DNA of 64,000 bases from Elusimicrobiota bacterium (GCA_003452935.1 DMMY01000006.1:1-64000); one strand, 5' to 3'; positions 1 to 8,980 are shown, counted from the first letter of the stretch. The notes: a model not told the origin generated them from the sequence alone. Numbers and translations are program-made.

Positions 1-2094
1 ATACGCCATCAGCTGCGTCGGCGCAGACGCCTTGGTAACGGTCGATGCGGCAAGCGCGAAATTAGGATGGGAATTCCAATTCAAGGACGCCACGCGGAAA
101 TAGTAGGTGGTGTTGGGATCCAGATTCTGGACCACGAGTCCGGAAACGTCGCCGTTGGCCGCAGCCGAGGAATAGACCGCGCCTCCAGGCCAGGCCGCCC
201 CGAAGTTCGTAGACGACGCCTCCAGGCGGTAGCCCTGGCAGGCAACCTGGGTCCACGAAAGAGAAACGCTGGATGTAAACACGGCCGAGACCGCGGGCTC
301 TACGGGCGGATGGGCCCAGGTCACGGTGGTTCCCAGCACGGTATCGGCCGGAATGCCTCCAAAATTCAGGACCCTGACCCTGAATTGATAGGTGGCGTCC
401 GGCAGAAGACCGGAGATAACGCCGCCCAGGTTAGCGGTCACGGACGTCACGACGGCCGCGTCGGAGGCGAAGTCCTTTGACGAAGCCTGCAGATAATACC
501 ATGTTCCGTCCGGATTGGCCGGGCTGCCCGCGTTCCACGCCGCCGCCGCGCTGGTCACGGAAACGGCGCTCAGGGCGGGACTCCCGGCCCCGGGGAAACT
601 CGCCAAGGTCGATGTCGCGTCCAACGCGGCATAATGGCGCATGTCAGCCCAATTAAGCGAAGCCACGCGAAAATAATAGGTGGTGTTGACGGCCAGCCCG
701 GTCACGGTCAGGGTTGACAAGCCCACGTTGGCGGTTCGCGAGGAAAGCACGGCTCCGCCCGGAAGCCAGCCGCCGAAATCCGTGCTGGAAGCCTCCACGA
801 CATAGCCTTCCGCGGTTTTTGAGGAAGCGTCGGGAGGCGCCCCAGGCAGGGCCGACCAGTTCAAAGTCGCGCTCGTTATGAAGACATTCTTGCAGGCGAC
901 GGCCGCGAGTCCGGGCGCAAGAGTCGCGGTCGCGAGGGTCGCGGAGTACTTCGTCTCCTCTTGCCAAAGCGCCGCGACCCGGAAATAGAATGTCGTATTG
1001 GGAAGCATGCCCGTCGAAACCAGGCTGCTCCATGCCCCTTGCGAGGTGCCGGTGGAATAGATCGTTCCCGTGAAATCCGAAGACGTGGAGGACTCCACGA
1101 GGTAGCCCATATCCGAGTTGACCGAGGTCCAGGCCAGGGACACGCTCGACATGGAGACGGACGCGACCCTGGCGTTGCCCGGCGCCACGGCGCCGGCCTT
1201 GGTCTTGGAGGAGCCGGCGGCCGCGAAGTTGCCCCGGCCATCGTGCCCTAGGCTGCCGACCCGGAAATAATAGGTGGTGTCCACCATCAACCCCGCCACG
1301 GTCAAGGTGCTCAACTTCACGTTCGGCGTGGCGGAACTCAGGACCGCTCCTCCCGGAAGATACGCGCCGAAATCCGTGCTGGAGGCCTCGACTTTGTAGC
1401 CCTCGGCCGTGGCGGTCAAAGGAGAGCTGGGCAAAGGCAGCCAGGTCAGGGTGGCGCTGGTGACGAAGACATTCTTGAAGGAAGTCCCGCTCACGGCGAC
1501 GGGGAAAGTGGGCACCGTGGTGCCATTGGCCAGCGGGCTCAAATTGCCGTCCGCGTCCTGCGTCCAAAACCCGATATAATAGGTGGTATTGGCGTCGAGG
1601 CCGTCGAGCACGACTTCCTGAAAGTCGCCTGGATTGACGGCCTCGGTGTCGATGCTCACCTGGGCATATCCGAAGAACAAGGGCGCGGAGGAACTCGTTT
1701 CGCGCTGGATAAGATACTTGCTGCCCGGCTGAAGCGCGCCCTGGACGCCGTCATAACCCGGGGCTGTCCAGGAAAGGTTGATCGAGGATTCGGCGAGGCT
1801 CAGTCCGGAAAGGTCATCGACCCGGCCGGGATAGGACCGGGTTTGCAGCAAACCGGCGCGCATGACCGAGGTTCCATCCGTCGCGGTGGAGAAGGCAACG
1901 CCTCCGACCACGCCGGAAAGAGAATCGGCGCCGTTGGACATGCCCGCGCGGCCTCCGAAGTCGACATCTCCAGGCTCGATGCGGCCGTTGGTTCCCACGA
2001 ACGCGGCGGCCGCCGCCCAGCCGGCCAATAGAAGCCCGGCCCCGCAGCAGCAGGCCGCGCTCGCGCTTCTATGCCGGAACCCTGGCAGACTCAT
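1..2094 (-). CDS. Secreted fibronectin type III repeat protein (3' end outside window)
   Basis: An open frame runs from an ATG at 2094 to the window edge without a stop (698 codons, incomplete). The first ~33 residues form a signal peptide with a cysteine cluster and an Ala-rich hydrophobic core. About six fibronectin-III-like domains follow. Each has a Ser/Trp strand (L-x-W), a G-Y-x-V/L-E-A-S-S-T core and a T-T-Y-Y-F-R-V strand. The segment reading E-A-S-S-T-D-F-G with a following P-G-G-A-V recurs nearly verbatim in several domains, which points to internal duplication. It starts 10 bases after the upstream gene and has only a poor ribosome site, so translation is probably coupled. It is likely a surface or secreted adhesion or scaffold protein. 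The ligand is unknown. Confidence 0.85.
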   Translation of the reverse strand, partial: MSLPGFRHRSASAACCCGAGLLLAGWAAAAAFVGTNGRIEPGDVDFGGRAGMSNGADSLSGVVGGVAFSTATDGTSVMRAGLLQTRSYPGRVDDLSGLSLAESSINLSWTAPGYDGVQGALQPGSKYLIQRETSSSAPLFFGYAQVSIDTEAVNPGDFQEVVLDGLDANTTYYIGFWTQDADGNLSPLANGTTVPTFPVAVSGTSFKNVFVTSATLTWLPLPSSPLTATAEGYKVEASSTDFGAYLPGGAVLSSATPNVKLSTLTVAGLMVDTTYYFRVGSLGHDGRGNFAAAGSSKTKAGAVAPGNARVASVSMSSVSLAWTSVNSDMGYLVESSTSSDFTGTIYSTGTSQGAWSSLVSTGMLPNTTFYFRVAALWQEETKYSATLATATLAPGLAAVACKNVFITSATLNWSALPGAPPDASSKTAEGYVVEASSTDFGGWLPGGAVLSSRTANVGLSTLTVTGLAVNTTYYFRVASLNWADMRHYAALDATSTLASFPGAGSPALSAVSVTSAAAAWNAGSPANPDGTWYYLQASSKDFASDAAVVTSVTANLGGVISGLLPDATYQFRVRVLNFGGIPADTVLGTTVTWAHPPVEPAVSAVFTSSVSLSWTQVACQGYRLEASSTNFGAAWPGGAVYSSAAANGDVSGLVVQNLDPNTTYYFRVASLNWNSHPNFALAASTVTKASAPTQLMAY

Positions 2095-2104
2095 CAATAT
2101 CCGT

Positions 2105-3514
2105 TCACTGATTGAAGCTTAGAAAAGGCATGCTGGTCCCGTCGCTCATCGCGCCGAGGTTGAGATACGAAGGCAGGACCGCGCCCCCTCCGGCCAGAGT
2201 CCCGACCCCCTTGATCAAGCCCGCGGCCGATACGGTAAACGTCCGGATGGCCGGGGCCTGAGCCCCGACAACGGCGGTGATGGCCGCGTAATACTGTCCG
2301 GGTTGGATAGTCACGGGAGCTCCCGAGACGGTCACCGGCCACACCTGGGCCGTGCCGTAATCAACCGAGCCGCTGCCTCCGCTGGCCACCAGATTTCCCG
2401 AAGTGTCATAGATTCCCACGTCGCCCGTCAAGCCCGCGCGACCCGTGGTGACCTGCAGCCTGATCTGGCTCAAGCTCAAGGTTCCCGAAATGGCGAACGG
2501 AGAGAGATATATAGTGCCGTTGGCCATGGACAAGGTGGCGACGGCCCCATACGCCAGGGTCGTGGCCACGGTGATCGTCGACGCGTAGGCGGGGACCCAC
2601 TGCGAGCCTCCGGCGTTCCATTCGAGCGTCATGCCGTCCGAGGGAGCGTCCGCGGCCAGGTCGCGGGTCCGCAATTTGGTGGCGTCTACGGAGTTGCCGG
2701 CCGTGGAATCGAGCGTCTTGTTGCTCAAGACCTGGCTGGAATCCGTGTCCGCCATGGTCTTGCTGCCGGCTCCGGTTCCGATGGACAGCAGATCGTTGGT
2801 CGAATTCCAGCGCGCGACTCCATCGATGATGGACGCGGCCCCTGGCGGCAGGAACAAGCCGCTCGTGGCGGACAAGGTCGCGGTCTTGACCGTGGTCAAG
2901 ACGTCGATGCCGCCCGAGCCCTCGACTTTCAGGGTGCCGGCTTGAAGACGGATGCCGGAACTCGTATTGAGGCTGTAGGACAGATTCCCGCTAGCGGTAA
3001 AACTCGACGGACCGGTCGCCATGAAAGCCCCTGCGACCGTGCCGCTGGCCACGTGAAAAACGGCTCCGGCCTGCAAGGCGGCGGAGACCTGGACATAGCT
3101 GGTGTTGCCCGGCGCCAAATCATCGGCCAGCATGGCTCTAAAGGCGTAGGGCGCCATGAGCAGGAGCTGCCGAGGCGCCATGGGCGCATCGCCGACTTGC
3201 ACCTCAAGATACGCCGAGGCCCCGCTGAAAAGCCCGGTCGTCAAGGGGTTGACCGCCCCCAGGGCCGCGCTGAAAACGCCGTTGACGACGGACACGCCGG
3301 ACTGGGCCTCGCTCCAGAGTGGGCTGCCGTCGGTCTCCACGTCATATATCCTGAACGTCATGTCGTAATTCCCGTTGCGCGGATTGTTCAAGGAATCCAG
3401 AAGCTTGCCCTGGAACCCGATCTTTTGCGGCATATTCGCCGGCCAGCCCGGCGTCATCGGCCCCATGCACGTCATGGCGAGCGCCAAAAAGAATGTCTTC
3501 CGAAAAAGATTCAT
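2105..3514 (-). CDS. Secreted protein with tail-fibre-like N-terminal domain
   Basis: This is a 469-residue protein with an N-terminal signal peptide (residues 1-~26). Residues ~28-130 carry a domain common in secreted proteins of uncultured bacteria: an F-Q-G-K-L strand, F-R-I-Y-D, L-W-S-E, G-V-F-S, Y-L-E-V-Q-V-G, then P-Y-A-F-R-A. The rest is Ser/Thr/Gly/Ala-rich and looks like a beta-structured fibre. The start was moved to ATG 3514 because AAGGAG lies seven bases upstream and the signal peptide begins there; upstream starts add only a basic, unsupported stretch. The FnIII gene follows after 10 bases, so the two are probably co-expressed cell-surface proteins. No catalytic motif is visible. 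Confidence 0.8.
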   Translation of the reverse strand: MNLFRKTFFLALAMTCMGPMTPGWPANMPQKIGFQGKLLDSLNNPRNGNYDMTFRIYDVETDGSPLWSEAQSGVSVVNGVFSAALGAVNPLTTGLFSGASAYLEVQVGDAPMAPRQLLLMAPYAFRAMLADDLAPGNTSYVQVSAALQAGAVFHVASGTVAGAFMATGPSSFTASGNLSYSLNTSSGIRLQAGTLKVEGSGGIDVLTTVKTATLSATSGLFLPPGAASIIDGVARWNSTNDLLSIGTGAGSKTMADTDSSQVLSNKTLDSTAGNSVDATKLRTRDLAADAPSDGMTLEWNAGGSQWVPAYASTITVATTLAYGAVATLSMANGTIYLSPFAISGTLSLSQIRLQVTTGRAGLTGDVGIYDTSGNLVASGGSGSVDYGTAQVWPVTVSGAPVTIQPGQYYAAITAVVGAQAPAIRTFTVSAAGLIKGVGTLAGGGAVLPSYLNLGAMSDGTSMPFLSFNQ

Positions 3515-3613
3515 TCGAATTCTCCTTCCGATCTTCGCGTTGCTTGTATACGGTTGCGTGCGACATATTTTACTCAAGAATCACAAATAATTCCCGAAAT
3601 TTAAAAACAATGT

Positions 3614-3633
3614 TTGCGAATATAACTTCGCAA
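3614..3633. repeat. Inverted repeat in the surface-gene upstream region
   Basis: TTGCGAA and TTCGCAA form perfect 7-base arms around a 6-base TATAAC loop, between the response-regulator-like gene and the secreted-protein gene. It could be an operator for the adjacent regulator or a weak terminator. In the minus-strand transcript a short U run follows only after several bases. Confidence 0.45.
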
Positions 3634-3651
3634 CAATTTCGCGGGCCGAGG

Positions 3652-4368
3652 CTAGTCCCGGTTCTTGACGGGTCGGACTTTAGGCGGGGAAAGACGGTAG
3701 CCCACGCCATGGACCGTCTCAAGGCAGGCTGCGAAACTCCCCAGCTTGCGCCGCAGGGTCTCCACGTGCTTATCCAGGGTGCGCGTGGTCACCTCCTGGG
3801 GATAATTCCAAACCGCCTCAAGAAGCTCCTGGCGCTGGAAGGCCTGCTCCATGTGGCGCACCAGATAGGCGAGCAAATCGAATTCCAGACGCGTGAGCAC
3901 GATGGGATGGCCGGAAAGCAGAACCTGGCGGGAAACCAGATTCATGGACAAGCCGCCGCACATCAGGACCGTCGCCTGATCTTCCTCGATATCTCCGGAC
4001 CAGACCCGGCGGCGCAGAAGGGTGCGCACCCGCGCCAGGAAGATGTGAGGATTGAAGGGCCGGTTGATGAAATCGTCGGCTCCGGAATCGAGATACGCCA
4101 CGCCGTCGCAGGCGCCGCCACGCGGATTGACGCAGAGGATGGGAAGCTGGCGCAGCCCCGCCTCCTGGCGGATGGACTTGAGCAACTCCGGGACGGAGTC
4201 GCGTTCGGGCCCCGCGGCCACGACGAGAAGGTGGGGGGGAAGTCCCTGGAGGGCTTGCCGGATGCCCGCCAAGGGACATACCGTCGTCACCTTATGGCTC
4301 TGGCCGCGCAGCAAAACCTCGAGCTGCGCGCAGAACTTCGATTCCTCGCCGGAAACCGTGATGAACAA
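3652..4368 (-). CDS. OmpR-like regulator with a degenerate receiver domain
   Basis: The protein has 238 residues. An N-terminal receiver fold (~1-118) is followed by an OmpR/PhoB winged helix (~135-230) with the usual L-T-x-x-E-F-D-L-L and R-T-L-D-K-H-V-x-x-L-R-R-K-L pattern, ending in G-V-G-Y-R. The receiver has lost its chemistry: the acidic pair after strand 1 reads S-G, the phosphoacceptor aspartate is alanine (about residue 51), and the conserved K-P-F lysine is arginine. It probably acts without phosphorylation. The start is TTG (4368) after a G-rich stretch; an in-frame stop four codons upstream rules out a longer start. It lies 12 bases after a FecR-domain gene and presumably regulates that gene or the surface genes downstream. 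Confidence 0.85.
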   Translation of the reverse strand: MFITVSGEESKFCAQLEVLLRGQSHKVTTVCPLAGIRQALQGLPPHLLVVAAGPERDSVPELLKSIRQEAGLRQLPILCVNPRGGACDGVAYLDSGADDFINRPFNPHIFLARVRTLLRRRVWSGDIEEDQATVLMCGGLSMNLVSRQVLLSGHPIVLTRLEFDLLAYLVRHMEQAFQRQELLEAVWNYPQEVTTRTLDKHVETLRRKLGSFAACLETVHGVGYRLSPPKVRPVKNRD

Positions 4369-4380
4369 TCCCCACCCCGC

Positions 4381-5268
4381 TTACGGCTGCCGCCGCCTGA
4401 GCCTCTCGCGAATGGCGTTCTTGCGTTCCTGCATTTTTTTCTGGTCCTGCCTCAAGCCCGCGGGAGCCGGCTTGGCGGCGCGCTGGCGCCGCTGCTTGAC
4501 CTGCTCGCGGGACTGCGCCGCGCGCCGCCTCCAGCCCTGACGCAGTTCCCGGCGCTTCTCCACGGGCAAGGCGCGCCAATTCTTGCGCAAGGCCGACAGG
4601 CGCCTGCCCCAGCCGCGCATGAACTGGCGATCACGCACGAAGCGCCGCAGTTGATAAGGCGCCTGGGGACGGCCGCCGCGCAGGACGCGCGTCTCCTCGC
4701 TGGCCTTGAGAAGCTCGGCTGGCCCGGAATCGCCGCGCACCTCGACGAGGCCCTCGTCGAACACGCCCACATGGGTCTCTCCGGAATTCCCGGCGGCGAT
4801 TTCCACCGCGAATTCAGTGCCGCGCACCGAGGCCACGGCCCCGGGCGAACGGATGCTCAGTCTCTCCCCCGCCAGGGCCTGAATTTTCGCCAGGACGCCG
4901 CCCAAGGACAGTTTGAGTTCGCAGTCAGCGCGCTGAAGCGAGCCCAGGGTGAACTCGGAGTTGGAATGGAGATGAAGGAAATGCTCCGAGGAGAATCCGA
5001 TCTCCGCGCTCGAGCCGGCGCCGGTCTTGATCCTGTCTCCGGCTTCCAGAGGCATGCCGCGCTCGGCCGGACCGCCTTCCGGCTCCTCGGCCGTATAGAC
5101 CGTCACGTCGCCTTTGGCTTCGACCAACTGGGCCTCGTACTCCCGAGCGTCGTCCGGCTGCGGCAAAGAAGCCTCGGTCGCCGCAAACGGCGGCGGAGCG
5201 GGCGCGGCCTGTATCCACCGCGCGCCTAGCCCCAAAGTCGCAAAAACAAGACAAATTTTCAATCGCAT
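4381..5268 (-). CDS. FecR-domain secreted protein with a basic C-terminal tail
   Basis: The protein has 295 residues. A signal peptide (~1-22) precedes a FecR-type beta domain (~45-165), identified by G-D-R-I-K-T-G-x-x-S-x-A-E-I and S-P-G-A-V-A-S-V-R-G-T-E-F-A. The C-terminal ~90 residues are strongly basic and probably helical (many Arg, Gln and Lys), unlike classic FecR anti-sigma proteins, so it may bind a polyanion or a surface polymer. ATG 5268 was preferred over an in-frame TTG 15 bases upstream because a TATACT box ends six bases before the ATG. No ribosome site is seen, consistent with a leaderless message. The next gene is the degenerate regulator, forming a probable two-gene unit inside the priA operon. 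Confidence 0.8.
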   Translation of the reverse strand: MRLKICLVFATLGLGARWIQAAPAPPPFAATEASLPQPDDAREYEAQLVEAKGDVTVYTAEEPEGGPAERGMPLEAGDRIKTGAGSSAEIGFSSEHFLHLHSNSEFTLGSLQRADCELKLSLGGVLAKIQALAGERLSIRSPGAVASVRGTEFAVEIAAGNSGETHVGVFDEGLVEVRGDSGPAELLKASEETRVLRGGRPQAPYQLRRFVRDRQFMRGWGRRLSALRKNWRALPVEKRRELRQGWRRRAAQSREQVKQRRQRAAKPAPAGLRQDQKKMQERKNAIRERLRRRQP

Positions 5269-5274
5269 TTTAAG

Positions 5275-5280
5275 AGTATA
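5275..5280 (-). promoter_or_regulatory. -10 box of the FecR gene (leaderless configuration)
   Basis: TATACT on the minus strand ends six bases before ATG 5268. No good -35 is evident. The expected transcript start falls at or near the A of the ATG. Confidence 0.5.
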
Positions 5281-5295
5281 CAAATTTTGCGCTAA

Positions 5296-7293
5296 TTAAA
5301 ATAAATCGTACGGATCGACGTTGACCTTCAAGCGCACGACCGACGGCAAGGGAGTTTCCCGCACGCGCGCGATCACCATATCCAGATTCGCCTCGGGCTC
5401 GCTCACCTTGACCAAGGCGTGGTAGCGGAACATGCCCCGAGCCTTGGGCAAAACCGCGGGCGCGGGGCCCACGACCTCGTGGCCGGAAGGCCCGATCTGG
5501 CCGCGCAGAGCCTCGGCCGCCTCCTGAGCGGCCCGCGCCAGCCGGCTTTCGTCGCGGCCGGTCCAGAGCAGGCGCACCAGGGCGGAAAACGGAGGGTAGC
5601 CCAATTCCCGGCGCAGGACCAGCTCCTGGTCCGCGAAAGCCGCGTAATCGCCGACGATCGCGCCGCGGACCGCCAGGTGCTCGGGATGCAGGGACTGCAG
5701 AACCACCTCGCCGGCCTTGTCCGCCCGGCCGGAACGGCCCGCCACCTGGGCCAAGAGCTGCATGGTCCGCTCCGAGGCGCGAAAATCCGGCATGTGCAGC
5801 ATGGTGTCGGCGTCGACCACGCCGACCAACGTCACCGCCGGGAAATGGAAGCTCTTGGCCACGAGCTTGGTGCCGACGAGGATGTCGGCCTCTCCGCCAA
5901 GAAACCGCTCATAGATGCGCCGGTCCGCCTCGCGTTGGGAAAGGGTGTCGCGGTCCATGCGCAGCACGCGGGCCTCGGCCGCGAGTCTCTTGAGCTCAGA
6001 GACGACCTTCTGCGTGCCCATGCCGATGGCGCGCAGGCCGGCGTTGGCGCACTGGGGGCAGCTCGGCGGCACGGGACCTTGCCGGGTGCAATGATGACAG
6101 CGCAGGACGAACGACCCGGAGCCGTCCTCGTGGCGGATCTTGGCCACCCCGCAGGCCGGGCAGCGGTCGACCCAGCCGCACTTGGCGCACATCAAGACCG
6201 TGGAAAAACCCCGTCGGTTGACCAGCAGGATGACCTGCTCGCGGCGCGCGACGCGGTCGCGCACCTTGGCCAGGAGCTCCTCGGACAGGCAGCGTCCCGC
6301 GGGGGGCAGAGGCAGCACCGTCATGACCGGCCGCGCCACGCTCGAGACCCGGTCCGGCATGGCCGCCAGCCGCATGGCGCCGCGCTTGACCGCCTGCCAG
6401 CTCTCCAGCGAGGGAGTCGCCGAGCCCAGCACGGTCACGGCGTTGAAAGCCGCGGCGCGCCGCAGCGTCACCTCGCGCGCGTGATACTGGGGAGACTGCC
6501 CCTCCTGTTTGAAGGACTCGTCTTGCTCCTCATCGAGGACCGCCAAGCGCAGGTCGCCAAAAGGCAAGAGCGCCGCGGAACGCGCTCCGACCACGACCCG
6601 GATCATTCCGTTGCGCACGGCCAGCCAGGAGAGACGGCGTTCGCGCTCGCCCAGGCGGCTGTGCCAGAGAACCACCGGGACCCGCAAGGAAGCGCAGAAT
6701 TCACCGAAGAATGGGCCGGTCAGGGATATCTCCGGGACCAGGAAAAGGGCCTGTCCGCCCGCGGCCGCGACTTGCCGGATCAGGCGAAGGTAGACTTCGG
6801 TCTTGCCCGAGGCCGGGACTCCATAGAGCAAGAATGAGTCGTGACGTCGCTCGGCCAGGGCCCGGGAGATGGTGTCCAAGGCTTGGGCCTGCCCGGCGGT
6901 AAGCTCCCAAGCGGGCGGCGGGCAAGGGCCCGCCGTCTTCGCAGGAGCAGTCTGTTCTCCTCTCTCCGGAGAGAATTCCTCCAACGACTTGAGGTAGGCC
7001 GGAAGCACGGCCCTGACGCACTCTCCGATGGGAGCGCTGTAGCGCCGCGACATCCAAACCGCGCAGTCCAGGAGTTCCGTCGATAGCGCGGGCTCCCGGT
7101 CCAGGACGGCGTCGAGAAGCTTGAGCTCGCGCTGGGGCTCGCCGTCGAAGACGGACAGAATCGTCCCGACCAGGCGGCGGGGGCCGAAAGGAGCGCGCAC
7201 GCGCGCGCCGGGCCGCGCGTCGAGGCCGGCGGGGACCTGGTAATGGAACGCCTTGTGCAGGGGAACCGGAAAGGCCACCTCCGCGATGCGCAT
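5296..7293 (-). CDS. priA: Primosomal protein N' (replication restart helicase PriA)
   Basis: The protein has 665 residues, within the normal PriA range. It remodels stalled forks and loads the replicative helicase. An N-terminal DNA-binding domain (~1-105) is followed by a superfamily-2 helicase core with Walker A G-V-P-A-S-G-K-T (near residue 160) and a D-E-E-Q motif II. A zinc region has paired cysteines (C-A-K-C, C-P-A-C, C-H-H-C, C-P-Q-C), and later helicase motifs include Q-V-A-G-R-S-G-R. ATG 7293 lies 19 bases after the glycosylase gene. The order gmk, rpoZ, udg, priA suggests a replication/repair operon; gmk-rpoZ-priA clustering is common in bacteria. Confidence 0.96.
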   Translation of the reverse strand: MRIAEVAFPVPLHKAFHYQVPAGLDARPGARVRAPFGPRRLVGTILSVFDGEPQRELKLLDAVLDREPALSTELLDCAVWMSRRYSAPIGECVRAVLPAYLKSLEEFSPERGEQTAPAKTAGPCPPPAWELTAGQAQALDTISRALAERRHDSFLLYGVPASGKTEVYLRLIRQVAAAGGQALFLVPEISLTGPFFGEFCASLRVPVVLWHSRLGERERRLSWLAVRNGMIRVVVGARSAALLPFGDLRLAVLDEEQDESFKQEGQSPQYHAREVTLRRAAAFNAVTVLGSATPSLESWQAVKRGAMRLAAMPDRVSSVARPVMTVLPLPPAGRCLSEELLAKVRDRVARREQVILLVNRRGFSTVLMCAKCGWVDRCPACGVAKIRHEDGSGSFVLRCHHCTRQGPVPPSCPQCANAGLRAIGMGTQKVVSELKRLAAEARVLRMDRDTLSQREADRRIYERFLGGEADILVGTKLVAKSFHFPAVTLVGVVDADTMLHMPDFRASERTMQLLAQVAGRSGRADKAGEVVLQSLHPEHLAVRGAIVGDYAAFADQELVLRRELGYPPFSALVRLLWTGRDESRLARAAQEAAEALRGQIGPSGHEVVGPAPAVLPKARGMFRYHALVKVSEPEANLDMVIARVRETPLPSVVRLKVNVDPYDLF

Positions 7294-7312
7294 GGCTTGT
7301 CGGGCCCCGGGC

Positions 7313-8017
7313 TCAAGGCGCCCCGGCCTCCAACTCGGCCTGGATCGCCTTCATGTCCAGCCAGACATCCTTCTTGAGCTCCGGGTTGCGCAGAAGGGCC
7401 GCGGGATGGTAGGTGGGCATGAGCCGGGCCGTGAAGTCCCCGTCGCGATAAAGGCGCCAGCCTCCGCGCAAACGGCTGATCGGCTCATCCGCGGCCAACA
7501 GAACCCGGGCCGCCACCGCGCCCAAGGCCACGATGACCCGGGGCGCCAGAACGCGCAGCTGTTCCCCGAGGAAGGGCCGGCACGCCGATATCTCTTCGGG
7601 CGAAGGGGGCCGGTCGTTGCCCCGCAAGTGAGGCGCGGCCGGGTCTTTCATGGATTGGCACTTGACGACGTTGGTTATAAAGACCGCGTCCCGGGACAGC
7701 CCGATGGAAGCCAGGATGCGGTCCAGAAGTTCTCCGGCCTCGTCCACGAAAGGCTCCCCGCGGCGGTCTTCCTCGCAGCCAGGCCCCTCGCCCACGAAAA
7801 CCGCGCGCGCCTCGGAGGAGCCGACGCCGGGCACGGCCCGAAGACGCTGGCTGCCCAGCGGGCAGAGTCTGCAGGCCTCTATGCGCCCGGCCAGCGCCGC
7901 CAACCGTTGGGAACGGCTCTCCTGCCCCGGGCCCGCGCACAGCCGCCAGGAGGAGGGATGGGTTTGCTCGACGCGGCGGCGCAGTCGCCGGGCCAGGTCC
8001 AGAAGTTCGTCTCGCAC
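7313..8017 (-). CDS. Family 4 (Fe-S) uracil-DNA glycosylase
   Basis: The protein has 234 residues. It removes uracil from DNA at the start of base-excision repair. The family pattern is C-x-x-C-P-L-G near residue 50, then G-E-G-P-G-x-x-E-D (active-site loop), F-V-G/D-x-A-G-x-L-L, and T-N-V-V-K-C with a later cysteine. Together these supply four Fe-S-binding cysteines. H-P-A-A-L-L-R appears near the C-terminus. The start codon is GTG at 8017, 22 bases after rpoZ. The N-terminal ~45 residues before the first cysteine are an Arg-rich extension of the kind seen in many bacterial members. Confidence 0.92.
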   Translation of the reverse strand: MRDELLDLARRLRRRVEQTHPSSWRLCAGPGQESRSQRLAALAGRIEACRLCPLGSQRLRAVPGVGSSEARAVFVGEGPGCEEDRRGEPFVDEAGELLDRILASIGLSRDAVFITNVVKCQSMKDPAAPHLRGNDRPPSPEEISACRPFLGEQLRVLAPRVIVALGAVAARVLLAADEPISRLRGGWRLYRDGDFTARLMPTYHPAALLRNPELKKDVWLDMKAIQAELEAGAP

Positions 8018-8039
8018 CGCAGACCTGTCGTCCGGGCGG

Positions 8040-8336
8040 CTACTCCTTGGGCTTCTTGGCTTCCGCGCCGACCGATGCGGCGGCCGCGCCTCCGGCCGCG
8101 GCGGAGAGGTTTTTCTTCACGCTCTTCCAATCCACGGTCCCGCCCAGGACCTCGCGCAGGGCCAATTCGAGGATCTCGTTGGCGGTCAGGTGCCGGTTCT
8201 CTTCCCGCCGGCGCAGTTCCTTGGCCCAGACCGCGGCCAGAGGGATGGCGGAATATTTATCGTGCTGGCAGTCAAGGATCATTTCCTCGATCGGTTTGGG
8301 CGTCGGGAGCGGCGTATCGGCGTCTTTCTTCGACAT
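8040..8336 (-). CDS. rpoZ: RNA polymerase omega subunit
   Basis: This is a 98-residue protein. The core (~20-68) reads K-Y-S-A-I-P-L-A-A-x-x-A followed by N-E-I-L-E-L-A-L, which matches the omega fold that helps assemble beta prime. The Ala/Lys-rich tail after residue 75 is variable in the family. Its position directly after gmk is the standard bacterial arrangement. The Shine-Dalgarno AGGAGG overlaps the gmk stop codon (TAG) and ends five bases before the ATG, so translation is probably coupled to gmk. Confidence 0.9.
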   Translation of the reverse strand: MSKKDADTPLPTPKPIEEMILDCQHDKYSAIPLAAVWAKELRRREENRHLTANEILELALREVLGGTVDWKSVKKNLSAAAGGAAAASVGAEAKKPKE

Positions 8337-8344
8337 GAGTCCTC

Positions 8345-8980
8345 CTAGGAGTCGCGGGTGCGCGCATCCTTGACCGGCAAAAGCGGCAGGCTGGCGGGCT
8401 CCTGGCGCGAAGATTTCAAGCTCTCCGCCGTCAGGATGCTCTCGACTTGCTCGACCGCGGCGTCGAGCTCGTCGTTAACCACGATATAATCATAGCTTCT
8501 GGCCGAGGCCAATTCCGCGCGCGCGTTGGCCAGCCGGGTGGCCACGCTCTCGGAGTCGTCGCGCCGGAACGCCAGACGCTCCTTGAGGGCCTCCCACGAG
8601 GGCGGGACGAGAAAGATCAGCACGGAATCCGGCAGCTTGCGCCGGATGGCGGCGGCTCCCTGGACGTCGATGGCCAAAAGTATCCAATGCCCGTCCTGCA
8701 CGCCATCCTCGATGAAATGGCGCGGAGTCCCGTAATAATTGCCGTGCACCATGGCCCATTCCAGGAATTCATGGCGCTGGATCCGGCGCTTGAATTCCTC
8801 GGGGCTGAGAAAAAAATAATGGCGGCCGTGCTTCTCGCCGGGACGCGGCACGCGCGTCGTGCAGGACACCGAATAGCGCAGTTCCCGGCGGCGCTGCAGG
8901 AGCTTGCGGCATACCGTGGACTTTCCCGTGCCTGATGGTGCGGATATGATGACCAGAGCGCCTTTTGGCATGAGCTTCAT
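8345..8980 (-). CDS. gmk: Guanylate kinase
   Basis: The protein has 211 residues, the usual length. It phosphorylates GMP to GDP using ATP. The P-loop S-A-P-S-G-T-G-K-S-T lies near residues 13-22. The GMP-binding segment has S-C-T-T-R-x-P-R-P-G-E followed by Y-F-F-L, and D-V-Q-G-A follows Walker B. Residues 1-3 may be extra, since a second ATG at codon 4 is equally possible; neither has a clear ribosome site. It is the first gene of the minus-strand set and diverges from DUF3467 across an 80-base AT-rich gap. Confidence 0.96.
   Translation of the reverse strand: MKLMPKGALVIISAPSGTGKSTVCRKLLQRRRELRYSVSCTTRVPRPGEKHGRHYFFLSPEEFKRRIQRHEFLEWAMVHGNYYGTPRHFIEDGVQDGHWILLAIDVQGAAAIRRKLPDSVLIFLVPPSWEALKERLAFRRDDSESVATRLANARAELASARSYDYIVVNDELDAAVEQVESILTAESLKSSRQEPASLPLLPVKDARTRDS

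Noticed and set aside
653..1567. A 304-codon minus-strand frame
   Set aside because: It is on the same strand but in another frame than the FnIII protein, which has clear repeats and a signal peptide across the whole 2094 bases.
3493..5229. A 578-codon plus-strand frame
   Set aside because: Antisense to the regulator and FecR genes; low-complexity Arg/Gly/His content with no motif.
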